Shown here in pieces: positions 26,128-35,146 of a stretch of 64,000 nt of DNA (the first letter of the stretch is position 1; every line of letters starts with the position of its first letter). Under the pieces are notes generated by a model. The model did not search any database, had not been told where the DNA came from, and saw only the letters and a list, made by a program, of their open reading frames with translations. Where the stretch lies: contig NZ_JACHIA010000002.1 in assembly GCF_014202995.1 (NCBI RefSeq), forward strand, positions 138,645-202,644, read 5' to 3'. Source of the DNA: Longimicrobium terrae. Its GTDB lineage: Bacteria; Gemmatimonadota; Gemmatimonadetes; Longimicrobiales; Longimicrobiaceae. Position numbers and translations under genes: made by a program.

Positions 26128-27566
26128 CCTGGTACGAGATTACGTCGCTGGTGCTGGTGCGGCTGGAGTGGGTCATCCTGATCTACTTTGCCTTCGTGAA
26201 CGGCTGGTACCTGCTGCTGCTGATCAGCGCCGGGTACGAGATGCGCGAGTACGTCCTTCTGACCCGCGGACGTGCCCGCTGGCGGCTGATGGGCTCCCGC
26301 GTGGCGCCGTCGATCAGCATGCTGGCGCCGGCGTACAACGAGGCGGCCACCATCTCCGAAAGCGTGCGCGGGCTGCTGGCGCTGTACTATCCCAACCTGC
26401 AGGTGGTGGTCGTCAACGACGGCAGCAAGGACGCCACCATGGAGGTGCTGCAGGACACCTTCGACCTGGCGCCCATCCACCCCATCTACCAGAAGCGGAT
26501 TCCCTCGCAGGAGGTGATCGGCCTCTACCGGTCGCGCCTGCACCCCAACCTGATCGTCGTCGACAAGCGCAACGGCGGCAAGGCGGACGCGCTGAACGCG
26601 GGGCTGAACCTGACCACGAGCGAGCTGGTGTGCGCCATCGACGCCGACACGCTCATCGAGCCGGATTCGCTGCAGCGAATGGTGCGCCCGTTCCTGGAGC
26701 GGCGCGACGTGGTGGCCGCGGGGGGGACGATCCGCATCGCCAACGGATCCACGGTGGAGGCGGGGCGGGTGAGCCACGCGCGCGCCCCCCGGCGGCTGCT
26801 TCCTGGCTGCCAGGTGGTGGAGTACCTGCGGGCTTTCCTCTTCGGGCGCTTGGGATGGAACCGGCTGGGGGGCAACCTGATCATCTCCGGCGCCTTCGGG
26901 CTGTTCAGCCGCGATGCCATGCTGGCGGCGGGGGGTTACGAGCACGCCACGGTGGGCGAGGACATGGAACTGGCGCTTCGGCTGCGCCGCATCGGCTACG
27001 AGCGCAAGGGACCGCACCAGATCGCCTTTGTCCCCGATCCCGTCGCGTGGACGGAGGCGCCGGAAACCGCGGCGGTCCTGGGGCGGCAGCGCGACCGCTG
27101 GCACCGCGGGCTGGCGGACGTCCTGTGGCGGCATCGGGGCGTGATGTTCAACCCGCGCTACGGGGCGATGGGGCTCATCGTCTTTCCCTACTTTGTCCTG
27201 GTGGAGCTGCTGGCGCCCATCGTGGAGGCGGTGGGGCTGCTGGGGCTGGTGGCCGGGCTCACGCTGGGCGCCATCAACGTGCCCTTCGCCATCCTCTTCT
27301 TTCTGGCGGCCTACGGACTGGGCGCGGTGCTCACGGTGATGACGCTGGTGATGGAAGAAGCGTCCTTTCACCGCTACGAGGGCTTTCGCGACCGCATGCT
27401 GCTGGTGGGATGGGCGATGGTGGAAAACCTGGGCTACCGGCAGATGACCGTGTGGTGGCGGCTGCGGGGAATCTGGAAGTACCTGCGGGGGAGCAAGAGC
27501 TGGGGCTCCATGGAGCGCCGCGGCTTCGGCACCACGCCGCTGCCGCCCGTGAAGCCGGCTCCGTAA
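26124..27566 (+). CDS. Processive-type family 2 glycosyltransferase, membrane-bound
   Basis: The 480-residue protein has an N-terminal membrane helix and then a GT2 domain. Its motifs are APAYNEA and VVVNDGS (UDP-sugar binding), CAIDADT (DXD), the GEDMELALR acid/base region and QRDRW (QXXRW of processive synthases). About four C-terminal membrane helices complete it. The layout matches hyaluronan/PgaC/cellulose-synthase-like enzymes that polymerise and extrude a polysaccharide. ATG 26124 is used (ATGA overlap with the HEAT gene); GTG 26118 is an alternative. No PilZ domain is seen, so any c-di-GMP response must come through another protein. The sugar is unknown. Confidence 0.9.
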   Translation: MTWYEITSLVLVRLEWVILIYFAFVNGWYLLLLISAGYEMREYVLLTRGRARWRLMGSRVAPSISMLAPAYNEAATISESVRGLLALYYPNLQVVVVNDGSKDATMEVLQDTFDLAPIHPIYQKRIPSQEVIGLYRSRLHPNLIVVDKRNGGKADALNAGLNLTTSELVCAIDADTLIEPDSLQRMVRPFLERRDVVAAGGTIRIANGSTVEAGRVSHARAPRRLLPGCQVVEYLRAFLFGRLGWNRLGGNLIISGAFGLFSRDAMLAAGGYEHATVGEDMELALRLRRIGYERKGPHQIAFVPDPVAWTEAPETAAVLGRQRDRWHRGLADVLWRHRGVMFNPRYGAMGLIVFPYFVLVELLAPIVEAVGLLGLVAGLTLGAINVPFAILFFLAAYGLGAVLTVMTLVMEEASFHRYEGFRDRMLLVGWAMVENLGYRQMTVWWRLRGIWKYLRGSKSWGSMERRGFGTTPLPPVKPAP

Positions 27567-27575
27567 CGGCAGGGC

Positions 27576-27738
27576 ATCACGCAGAGCAGCAGAGCAGCAG
27601 AGAAAGAACAACAAAAAGGAGCATCGCACAGAGTCAACAGAGTCAACAGTAAAAAGATTCTGTACTCTGTTGACTCTGTTAACTCTGTGTGATTTCTATC
27701 TTTGTTTTTTCTCTGCGTCTCTGCTGCTCTGCGTGAGG
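27576..27738. repeat. Large interrupted palindrome (MITE-like element)
   Basis: Outer arms CACGCAGAGCAGCAGAG / CTCTGCTGCTCTGCGTG (27579-27595 and 27720-27736, with one interruption) enclose inner arms CACAGAGTCAACAGAGTCAA / the complementary block at 27668-27690. The element is A/T-richer than its surroundings. It lies between the glycosyltransferase and the glycoside-hydrolase genes and could fold as a long transcript hairpin or end transcription. The remaining bases to the next gene show no feature. Confidence 0.8.
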
Positions 27739-27890
27739 TTCTCCCTCCGTGAAGCGGAGCCGGAGCACGCACGGCGGATGGATCTGGCGCGGCGGGATGA
27801 AACGTACCTTGGACGTTGGCGCCGATGATGCAAGTGTTTCCGCCGGATGACAGGTGGTGGTGGAGAATGAATTGGAGCACGGATAACGGA

Positions 27891-30545
27891 ATGAAGAGCA
27901 TTCGACTGCATGCGGCAGCCGCGCTGGCGGCCGTCTTTCTGGCGCTGCCCGCGCACGCGCAGGAGTGCCCGGCGGCGGGAAATCCGCGCGCCGAGGCGGG
28001 ATGGACGGCGTACCGCGCGGGCGACGCGGCGGCGGCGCGGCGCGAGTTTACCGCGGCGCTGCGGGTGTGCCCCGCGCACGTGGGCGCCCGCACCGGCCTG
28101 GGCTACGCCGCCCTGCGCGAGAACGCGGCGGACGAGGCGCGGCGCCTGTTCCAGGGCGTCGTGGCGGAGTCGCCGGACAACGTGGACGCGCTCGTGGGGC
28201 TGGGCCTGTCTGCCTGGCGGCTGGGTGACCAGGAGACGTCGCGCACCGCCTTTACGCGCGCGCAGCGGATCGATCCGTCCAACGCGGACGCGCGCGACTT
28301 TCTGGCCCGGCTGGGCCCGGCGCCCGCCGCGCGCCCCGTGCGTGCGCCGCTCGTCCGCCCGGACACGCTCGTGTATCCCTCGCGGGCGCGTGGCGACCAC
28401 TTCGAGGTGCGTACGGCGCGCGGGTGGCAGCCCTTCTATCTCAAGGGCGTAAACCTGGGCGCGGCGCTCCCCGGCAAGCATCCCAGCGAGTTTCCGGATT
28501 CCGCCGTCTACGTGCAGTGGATCCAGCAGATGGCGGCGATGGGCGCCAACAGCATCCGCGCGTACACCATCCATCCGCCCCACTTCTACTCCGCCCTGCG
28601 CGCGTGGAATCTGGCGCACCCGGACGCGCCGCTCTGGCTGGTGCACGGCGTGTGGGCGGAGCTTCCGCCGGAAGACGACTTCGCCAACCGGGAGTGGGAG
28701 GGCGAGTTCTTTCAGGAAATGCGCTACGTCGTGGACCTGCTGCACGGCCGCGCGGACGTCCCCGCGCGCCCGGGCCACGCCTCCGGCTACTACACGGCGG
28801 ACGTGTCGCCCTGGGTGCTGGCGTACATCATCGGGCGCGAGTGGGAGCCGTTTTCCGTCGTCGCCTTCAACGAACTGCACCCCGAACTGCGCGGCTACCG
28901 CGGCCGCTTTCTGAACGTGGAGGGCGGCACGCCGATGGACGCGTGGCTGGGCAAGGCCAGCGAGTACATCGTCGCGTACGAGACGGACACGTACCACGCG
29001 CAGCGGCCCGTGGCCTACACCAACTGGCCCACGCTGGACCCGCTCACGCACCCGACCGAATCGACCGTGGCGGAGGAGATCGCCATCCGCGAGCGGCTGG
29101 GCGAGCGGGTGGAAAGCCGGCCGCTGGAGTACGACAACGACGCCACCGGGCTGGACGCCAACCTGGTGACGCCCACGGCGGCGCTCCCCGCCGGCTACTT
29201 CGCCAGCTACCACGCGTATCCGTACTACCCGGACTTCCTGGTGCTGGACCCCGGCTACAACCAGGCGCGGTCGCCGGAGGGGCGCTCCAACTACTTCGGC
29301 TACCTGACGGAACTGAAGCGGCACCACACGCACCTGCCCGTCGTCATTTCCGAGTACGGCGTGCCCACCAGCATCGGCAACGCGCACTTCCAGCCGCAGG
29401 GCTTTCACCACGGCGGGGTGACGGAGCAGCAGATGGCGGAGATCGACGCCCGGCTCACGCGAGAGATCGCCGAGGCGGGAATGGCGGGGGGGATGATCTT
29501 CGCCTGGATCGACGAGTGGTTCAAGAAGAACTGGATCGCCATCGAGTTCGAGATCCCGCTGGAGCGCAACCGCCTGTGGTTCAACCGGCTGGACGCGGAG
29601 CAGCACTACGGGATGTACGCCATGGACCCGGGCGAGGTGGTGCCCGGCGCCACGCTGGCGGCGCGCGCTGCGGGATGGCGCAACATCCGCCCGCTGTACA
29701 CGGGGCAGGGCGGCACGCTGCGCGCCGCCTCGGACGAAGCGTACCTGTGGCTGCGGTTTGAGGGCGACGGCGGGCGCCTGCCGCCGGAGCTGTTCGTGGG
29801 GCTGGACATGCTGAAGCCGGCCGCGGGCGACTTCCGCTTTCCCGGCCGTGTCGGAAACCGGCTTCCCGTGGGCGTGGAGTTCGTCGTCAGCGCCACGGGG
29901 AATGAGGTGCGGGTGATGGCGGACCCGTCGTCCAACCCGTTCCGCGTGGAGCGCCGCGAAGGGATCGCGGGGCAGCCCAGCGCCGGGCCGAACATCGAAT
30001 CGCCGCTCCCGGGCTTCTTTACGGGACGCTGGCAGATGCGGTTCAACCGGCCGTTCATCAGCCAGGCCAACGAGGACGGCGTGTACGATTCGCTGCGCGT
30101 GGTGCCCAACCGCCGCCGCTTTGCGCGCGACGGAACCGAGTTTCCCGCGCTGGGCTACGACCGCGGCCTGCTGCGCCGCGGCGCGCTGCCGGACGGGCTG
30201 TGGGAGCGGGACGAGGCGAACGGCGTGCTGGAGGTGCGCATTCCCTGGGGGCTGCTGAACGTGACGGACCCCAGCGAGCGCCGCGTGCTGCAGGACCCCG
30301 AGGGACAGGTGCCGGGCGACTTCGGCACCACCACGGTGGATGGTGTGCGCATCGTCGCCGCCGCGCGGGAAGGCTCGGCGTGGCGGCAGTGGCCGGCCTC
30401 GGGGCGCGCGGCGGACGTGGCGCTCTTTGCCTGGCCCACGTGGGAAGAGCCGAAGTGGCGCGCCCGCGAGCGTCCGGTCTATGGCGCCATGCGTGAGGTG
30501 TTCCGCACCCTGCGTCCGGCCGGGGAGGCGGGAGGCGGACGATGA
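27891..30545 (+). CDS. Secreted TPR-containing glycoside hydrolase (clan GH-A type)
   Basis: The 884-residue protein has a signal peptide (residues 1-24, ending PAHAQ), TPR-like repeats (about 30-130), then a (beta/alpha)8-type glycosidase region (about 165-590). Candidate acid/base is Glu317 or Glu319 (IIGREWEP) and nucleophile Glu488 (VVISEYGVP), a GH2/GH5-like pattern. The C-terminal 290 residues are strand-rich and may bind sugar. Its ATGA overlap with the outer-membrane barrel gene and its place after a GT2 synthase suggest trimming of the nascent polymer, like BcsZ or PgaB. ATG 27867 is an alternative start. The substrate is unknown. Confidence 0.83.
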   Translation: MKSIRLHAAAALAAVFLALPAHAQECPAAGNPRAEAGWTAYRAGDAAAARREFTAALRVCPAHVGARTGLGYAALRENAADEARRLFQGVVAESPDNVDALVGLGLSAWRLGDQETSRTAFTRAQRIDPSNADARDFLARLGPAPAARPVRAPLVRPDTLVYPSRARGDHFEVRTARGWQPFYLKGVNLGAALPGKHPSEFPDSAVYVQWIQQMAAMGANSIRAYTIHPPHFYSALRAWNLAHPDAPLWLVHGVWAELPPEDDFANREWEGEFFQEMRYVVDLLHGRADVPARPGHASGYYTADVSPWVLAYIIGREWEPFSVVAFNELHPELRGYRGRFLNVEGGTPMDAWLGKASEYIVAYETDTYHAQRPVAYTNWPTLDPLTHPTESTVAEEIAIRERLGERVESRPLEYDNDATGLDANLVTPTAALPAGYFASYHAYPYYPDFLVLDPGYNQARSPEGRSNYFGYLTELKRHHTHLPVVISEYGVPTSIGNAHFQPQGFHHGGVTEQQMAEIDARLTREIAEAGMAGGMIFAWIDEWFKKNWIAIEFEIPLERNRLWFNRLDAEQHYGMYAMDPGEVVPGATLAARAAGWRNIRPLYTGQGGTLRAASDEAYLWLRFEGDGGRLPPELFVGLDMLKPAAGDFRFPGRVGNRLPVGVEFVVSATGNEVRVMADPSSNPFRVERREGIAGQPSAGPNIESPLPGFFTGRWQMRFNRPFISQANEDGVYDSLRVVPNRRRFARDGTEFPALGYDRGLLRRGALPDGLWERDEANGVLEVRIPWGLLNVTDPSERRVLQDPEGQVPGDFGTTTVDGVRIVAAAREGSAWRQWPASGRAADVALFAWPTWEEPKWRARERPVYGAMREVFRTLRPAGEAGGGR

Positions 30546-32353
30546 AGCGCGCCCTCCTTCTCGCGGCGGCGCTGCTGGTGTGCGCCGTCCCCGCCCGCGC
30601 GCAGGACGAGGCGGACCGCGCCTGGGCCGCCGGCGACACCCGCGCCGCGCAGCCGCTGTACGAGGCGCGGCTGGCCGCGGACAGCACGGACGTGCGCGCG
30701 CTGCACCGCGTGGGCCTGCTGCGCGCCTGGGCGGAGCGCTACGACGAGGCGATGGCCTTGTTCGACCGTGCGCTGCGGCTGGAGCCGGGCAACCGCGACA
30801 TCCAGATCGACCGGGCGCGCGTGCTCGCTTGGCGCGGCGATCCCTCCGCGGGAGCCGCGGCGCTGGAGCCGCTGCTGGCGGCGGAGCCGGGCTACCTGCC
30901 CGCGCTGCAGGCGAGGGCGCAGTTCTTTTCCTGGGCGGGGGACTACGACGAGGCGCTGTCCACGTACGGCCGCATCGCCGAGATCACGCCGGAGGACCGC
31001 TCCGTGGGGCTGGACCAGGCGCGGGTCCTGGCGTGGGCCTCCCGCTTCCGCGCCGCGGAGGCCGCGTACGATTCGCTTCTCCAGCGCAATCCGCGCGACG
31101 TGCCCACGCTGCTGGGGCTGGCGCAGGTCCTTTCCTGGGCGGCGCGGCTGGATTCGGCGGAGGTCGTCTACCAGAACGTGCTCCGCATCGCCCCGGATGA
31201 GGCCGAGGCGCTGCGCGGGCTGGCGCGCACGGCGGCGTGGCGCGGCAAGCTGGTGCTGGCGGAGGACCGCTGGCGGCAGGTCCTCGCCCGCAACGCGAAC
31301 GATGCGTCCGCGTGGGTGGGCCTTTCGCAGACGCTGCGCTGGCAGGGGCGCGACGGGCCGGCGCTGGCTGCGGCGGAGCGCGCCGTGCGCATCGCCCCCA
31401 CGGACCGCGACGCGCGCGAGGCGCTGCGGTGGGCGCGCATGCCCATCGCCCCGCGGGTGAGCGCCGCGCAGGTGTACGAGACAGATTCGGATGACAACCG
31501 CATCATGACCACCTCGGCGACCGCGGCGTATCGCCCGGTGGCCAGCGTGGAACTGCGGGCGGACGCCTACACGCGGCAGAGCGAGGTCGGCGAGGATAAC
31601 GTCGGGGAAGGATTCTACATCGACACCCGCACCGTCGGCGGCGCGCTGACGCTGTGGACGCAGTTGGAGCCGGGGTGGAGCCTGTCCGGCACCGTGGGCG
31701 CCAGCGACCTGGACAACGCGGAGAATATCATCCCCACGCTGCGTGCCTCGCTGGGCACGCCGGCGCGCTACGCGGTGACCGGCGGACTGAACGTGGGCCG
31801 CTATCCCCTAGACGCCACCGCGGTGCTCATCGAAAACGAGGTGTACGTGGACGAGCTTTCCGCGTACAGCAGCTGGTCGCCAGCGCAGGGGTGGACGGTG
31901 TCGGGCGGGGCGGGGGGCGCGCGCTTCACCAGCCGCGAATCGGACGAGAGCAACGAGCGGTGGAACGGCAGCCTTGCGGTCGCGCGGCGGCTGTCGCGCC
32001 CGATCACGCTCGGGCTGGGCGTGCGCGCCTTCGGCTTCCGCCGCGACCTCACGGACGGCTACTTCGATCCGGACTTCTACGGCCTGGCGGAGATGACGGC
32101 GCGGTGGCTGCGCGAGACGCGGCACTGGTCGCTGAACGCCGAGGTGGCGCCGGGGCTGCAGAAGGTGCGCAGCGACGGCGACCCCAGCGGCTCGGTGCGC
32201 GGGGCGGGGAGCATCGCCTACGTCTTCGTCCCCGGCCGGCGGGTGGTGCTTTCCGGCAATTTCGCCAACACCGGCCTGTCGCAGCTTTCGGCGGGCGACG
32301 CGGGCAATTACCGCTATCGCTCCGTGAGCCTCGCCGGCGCCTGGACGTTCTAG
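30542..32353 (+). CDS. TPR plus YaiO-type outer-membrane beta-barrel protein
   Basis: The 603-residue protein has a signal peptide (residues 1-21, ending PARAQ). TPR repeats follow (about 25-300: DVRALHRVGLLRAWAERYDE, LAQVLSWAARLDSAEVVYQN, AWVGLSQTLRWQGRDGPALA). A C-terminal barrel of about 290 residues has alternating strands (VSAAQVYETDSDDNRIMTT start, VSLAGAWTF end with terminal Phe). This TPR-barrel arrangement resembles PgaA, BcsC and YaiO, which export polysaccharide through the outer membrane. It overlaps the glycosidase stop by 4 bp. With the upstream synthase it would complete an export route. Confidence 0.87.
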   Translation: MKRALLLAAALLVCAVPARAQDEADRAWAAGDTRAAQPLYEARLAADSTDVRALHRVGLLRAWAERYDEAMALFDRALRLEPGNRDIQIDRARVLAWRGDPSAGAAALEPLLAAEPGYLPALQARAQFFSWAGDYDEALSTYGRIAEITPEDRSVGLDQARVLAWASRFRAAEAAYDSLLQRNPRDVPTLLGLAQVLSWAARLDSAEVVYQNVLRIAPDEAEALRGLARTAAWRGKLVLAEDRWRQVLARNANDASAWVGLSQTLRWQGRDGPALAAAERAVRIAPTDRDAREALRWARMPIAPRVSAAQVYETDSDDNRIMTTSATAAYRPVASVELRADAYTRQSEVGEDNVGEGFYIDTRTVGGALTLWTQLEPGWSLSGTVGASDLDNAENIIPTLRASLGTPARYAVTGGLNVGRYPLDATAVLIENEVYVDELSAYSSWSPAQGWTVSGGAGGARFTSRESDESNERWNGSLAVARRLSRPITLGLGVRAFGFRRDLTDGYFDPDFYGLAEMTARWLRETRHWSLNAEVAPGLQKVRSDGDPSGSVRGAGSIAYVFVPGRRVVLSGNFANTGLSQLSAGDAGNYRYRSVSLAGAWTF

Positions 32354-32781
32354 GCCTTGGCGGATGAAGGTCTTTTTCCGCGCCGCGCATCCTCCGGGAC
32401 GCGCGGCGCGGAGTGCGTTGCGCACGGTCCTCCGCGGGGCGGCCGGGTGACAATCCGCTTGCGCTCTGTTTCCGCCCTTGGATCGCGCCGTCCGGCCGCC
32501 GCGAGGCGGATCGGCGATCATCGCGCCGGGATGGAAGACGATGTAAACGACTGGTGGAGGGGAGCTTGCGCGCCGGGGGAGTTCACTTGGCGAGCCGCTG
32601 CCGCCGCGGAGCGGAACAGGCCGTTCCTCATCCGCCACGAATGCGGAAATCTCCAGTATTCCCGCGTGTCTCCGCCCCGGAACGTGGCATGTTGGTTGCC
32701 CGCCACCCCCATGTCTGCTACTGGACCGCGTACCACAATCCTCGTGTGGAGTGCGGCATCTTCCTGCCCCGGGACGTTCCC
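32354..32781. other. Gene-free spacer with one hairpin
   Basis: The only structure is an 11-bp perfect hairpin (32378-32388 / 32401-32411) just after the barrel gene. Its T-run lies on the 5' side, so it is not a classical terminator for the plus strand. The rest holds frames without ribosome sites or protein character. Confidence 0.5.
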
Positions 32782-34728
32782 ATGCGCGCTCCACGCTTAC
32801 GCACGCTGCTGTATGCGGTCTGCCTGCTTCCGCTGTTCGCCGGCTGTTCGTCCGACGCGCCGTCGGGCATCGCGGCGCCGGACGGGGCCGTATACTCCAG
32901 CCAGAACGGCCAGCGCCTCACCCTTGTCAGCGGAAACGGCCAGGCCGGCGCGCCGGGGCAGGTGCTGCCGCAGCCCATCGTCATCCAGGTGACGGACACG
33001 CGCGGGCGGCCGGTCGCCAACGGCGTCATCAACTTTCTCGCAGGCGGCGATGCTTCGGCAGATCCGCGGCAGACGCGCACCGACGCCGCCGGCTACGCGC
33101 GGGCGTACTGGACGCTGAGCTCGGCGATGGGCGAGCAGACGCTGCGCGTGTCGGGCAACGGCGGCACCGTTCTGGTGACCGCCAACGCTCGCAAGCCCGC
33201 CGGCATCACGCTGGTGAAGGCGGGCGGCGACGGGCAGACCTCCGCCGCGGGAACGGTGCTCATTCAGCCCATCCAGCTGCGCGCCCTGCGGGACACCATC
33301 CCCGTGAGCGCCCTGCCCGTGACGTGGACGGTCACCGGCGGCGGCCGGGTGGACATCCCCGTCACGCCGACCAACGCCGGGGGCTACGCCATCGTCCGGT
33401 GGACGCTCGGCCCCAAGGCGGGCGCGCACACGCTCACCGCCCGCGCGCCCGGCGCCGATCCCGTGGTCTTCACGGCCACGGCGAGCGGCCCGGCTCGCGG
33501 CGCGGTGCTGCGCATCGCGCCAGACTCGCTGGTGCTGCAGGCGGGCACCACCGGCGCCTTCACGGCCACGCTGCGCGACGCGGCGGGCGCCGAGATCCCC
33601 AACCAAGTCATCGTGTGGACCTCGTCCAACGCGGCGGTGGCTGTGGTGGACTCCACGGGGCGCGTGCGTGCGCTCACGGCGGGGACGGTGATCATCACCG
33701 CCCGGCTGGGCGCTCTCTCCGCCTCCGCCACGGTGCGGGTGCGGTCCGGCCCGTCCACGCTGCGCATTTCGCCCGACTCGCTGGTGCTTGCGCTCGGATC
33801 GACCGGAACGCTCACCGCGGTAGTGCGCGATGCGGCGGGGAACGTGGTGACGGGGCAGACGCCGGTGTGGACGTCCGGGGCGCGCGTGGTGGCGTCGGTG
33901 GATGCGGCGGGTACGGTGACGGGAGCGGGAACCGGCACCACCTACGTGACCGCGACGGTGGGCACGCTCACCGCCTCTGCCAGGGTGCGCGTCGTTCCGG
34001 CTCCCGTCACCATTCCGCTGATCCAGAACCGGGTGAGTTCCACGGGCGGCTACATCGACGTGTCGAGCCGGGACGTGACGCTCAACTTCTGGATTCATGC
34101 CTCGGAGCGCGACGTCACCACCATGACCATGCGCGTCCGCAGTCCCAGGGGGCACGTGGAGGAGTGCGGCAACGTGGACGCGGAAAACTGGTTCCGCGAC
34201 GAGTTCCGCTGCCAGGTCTACCTGTCCCGGGGAGCGGACCCGGGCCTGTGGCGCGTGGACCGCGTGACGGTGACCAAAAACGGGCAGACCGTGGCGTACA
34301 GCAGCGCGGACCTGGACCGGATGGGCACCGCGGGACGCGCGTTCAGCGTGCTGGGCACGGGAACGGACGTACAGGCGCCGGATGTTCGCAACGTGTGGCC
34401 GCACCAGGGCACGCGCTACGCGGACCGCTACTACATTCAGTTCGGGATCATCGACTACATCTCCGGCGTCCGCGCCGCCCAGGCCACCTTCCGCGGGCCG
34501 GGAGGCGTCACGCAGAGCTGCAACCTGACGTCCACGGACGGCGCGCTGCCTCGGGCGGCCGATTGGCTGTGCCTGATGCCGTGGCGCGCCGGGAGCGGCC
34601 CTTGGAACCTGGTGTCCGTCTCGGTGGAAGACGCGGCGGGCAACCGCGCCACGCACACGGCGCAGCAGATCGCGCAGTGGGGCGGCGTGTTTGAATCGAC
34701 GTTCCAGCAGTTCGAGTTCCGGCCCTGA
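32782..34728 (+). CDS. Lipoprotein with Ig-like (BIG/invasin-type) domains
   Basis: The 648-residue protein starts with a lipoprotein signal (lipobox LFAGC; acylated Cys about residue 22). It contains repeated immunoglobulin-like domains: two of about 95 residues with the invasin pattern (GQVLPQPIVIQVTDTRGRPV, TRTDAAGYARAYWTL). Then come two BIG_2-type domains (RIAPDSLVLQAGTTGAFTAT and RISPDSLVLALGSTGTLTAV). Finally there is a distinct domain of about 230 residues with four Cys. It is probably displayed on the outer membrane for adhesion or assembly. Start ATG 32782 is set by the lipobox; the ribosome site is weak. It may belong with the export locus upstream, but 428 bp separate them. Confidence 0.85.
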   Translation: MRAPRLRTLLYAVCLLPLFAGCSSDAPSGIAAPDGAVYSSQNGQRLTLVSGNGQAGAPGQVLPQPIVIQVTDTRGRPVANGVINFLAGGDASADPRQTRTDAAGYARAYWTLSSAMGEQTLRVSGNGGTVLVTANARKPAGITLVKAGGDGQTSAAGTVLIQPIQLRALRDTIPVSALPVTWTVTGGGRVDIPVTPTNAGGYAIVRWTLGPKAGAHTLTARAPGADPVVFTATASGPARGAVLRIAPDSLVLQAGTTGAFTATLRDAAGAEIPNQVIVWTSSNAAVAVVDSTGRVRALTAGTVIITARLGALSASATVRVRSGPSTLRISPDSLVLALGSTGTLTAVVRDAAGNVVTGQTPVWTSGARVVASVDAAGTVTGAGTGTTYVTATVGTLTASARVRVVPAPVTIPLIQNRVSSTGGYIDVSSRDVTLNFWIHASERDVTTMTMRVRSPRGHVEECGNVDAENWFRDEFRCQVYLSRGADPGLWRVDRVTVTKNGQTVAYSSADLDRMGTAGRAFSVLGTGTDVQAPDVRNVWPHQGTRYADRYYIQFGIIDYISGVRAAQATFRGPGGVTQSCNLTSTDGALPRAADWLCLMPWRAGSGPWNLVSVSVEDAAGNRATHTAQQIAQWGGVFESTFQQFEFRP

Positions 34729-34734
34729 CGCGGG

Positions 34735-34763
34735 ACCGCCGGCCTCCACGCAAGGCCGGCGGT
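34735..34763 (+). terminator. Hairpin after Ig-like lipoprotein gene
   Basis: An 11-bp perfect stem ACCGCCGGCCT / AGGCCGGCGGT with a 7-nt loop, 6 bp after the stop. Confidence 0.65.
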
Positions 34764-34776
34764 AGGGTCCGATGGG

Positions 34777-34816
34777 AAAACGGGCGGGCGATCTCCACGA
34801 TCGCCCGCCCGTTTTC
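34777..34816. terminator. Strong bidirectional terminator
   Basis: A 16-bp perfect stem (AAAACGGGCGGGCGAT / its complement, 34777-34792 and 34800-34815) ends in TTTT. The spacer that follows, to 35146, contains no other supported feature. Confidence 0.85.
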
Positions 34817-35146
34817 GTTCCTCATCCTCCATGCTGCGCGCCGGAGAACGTTCGTGCGAACGGCCTCGTGGCGGAAGCAAGTGGATTGCTCGCAACGCTG
34901 GCCGGACGTTTCCCGAACTGGTGACGATCGTACCCGCCGCACCAGAAAGCGGGTGCAAACCTGCTGAGATCCGCATGAATGCTTAGCGGACGGAGTGGAG
35001 GGCTGCGCTCGGACCGCTCGTTTCTGCCGATATATGACGATCCTTTCGAGAATTTTCTTGCTCGTGTGGAGGTCCGCGATTACCATGCGTCTGCCGCCCG
35101 CCGGACGGGTGCTCCCTCCTCGCAGATCATCATCCCGCGGAGCCGG

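Noticed and set aside
32378-32411. Rho-independent terminator after the barrel gene
   Set aside because: The 11-bp hairpin is real, but its T-run lies on the 5' side, so it does not fit intrinsic termination of the plus-strand transcript.
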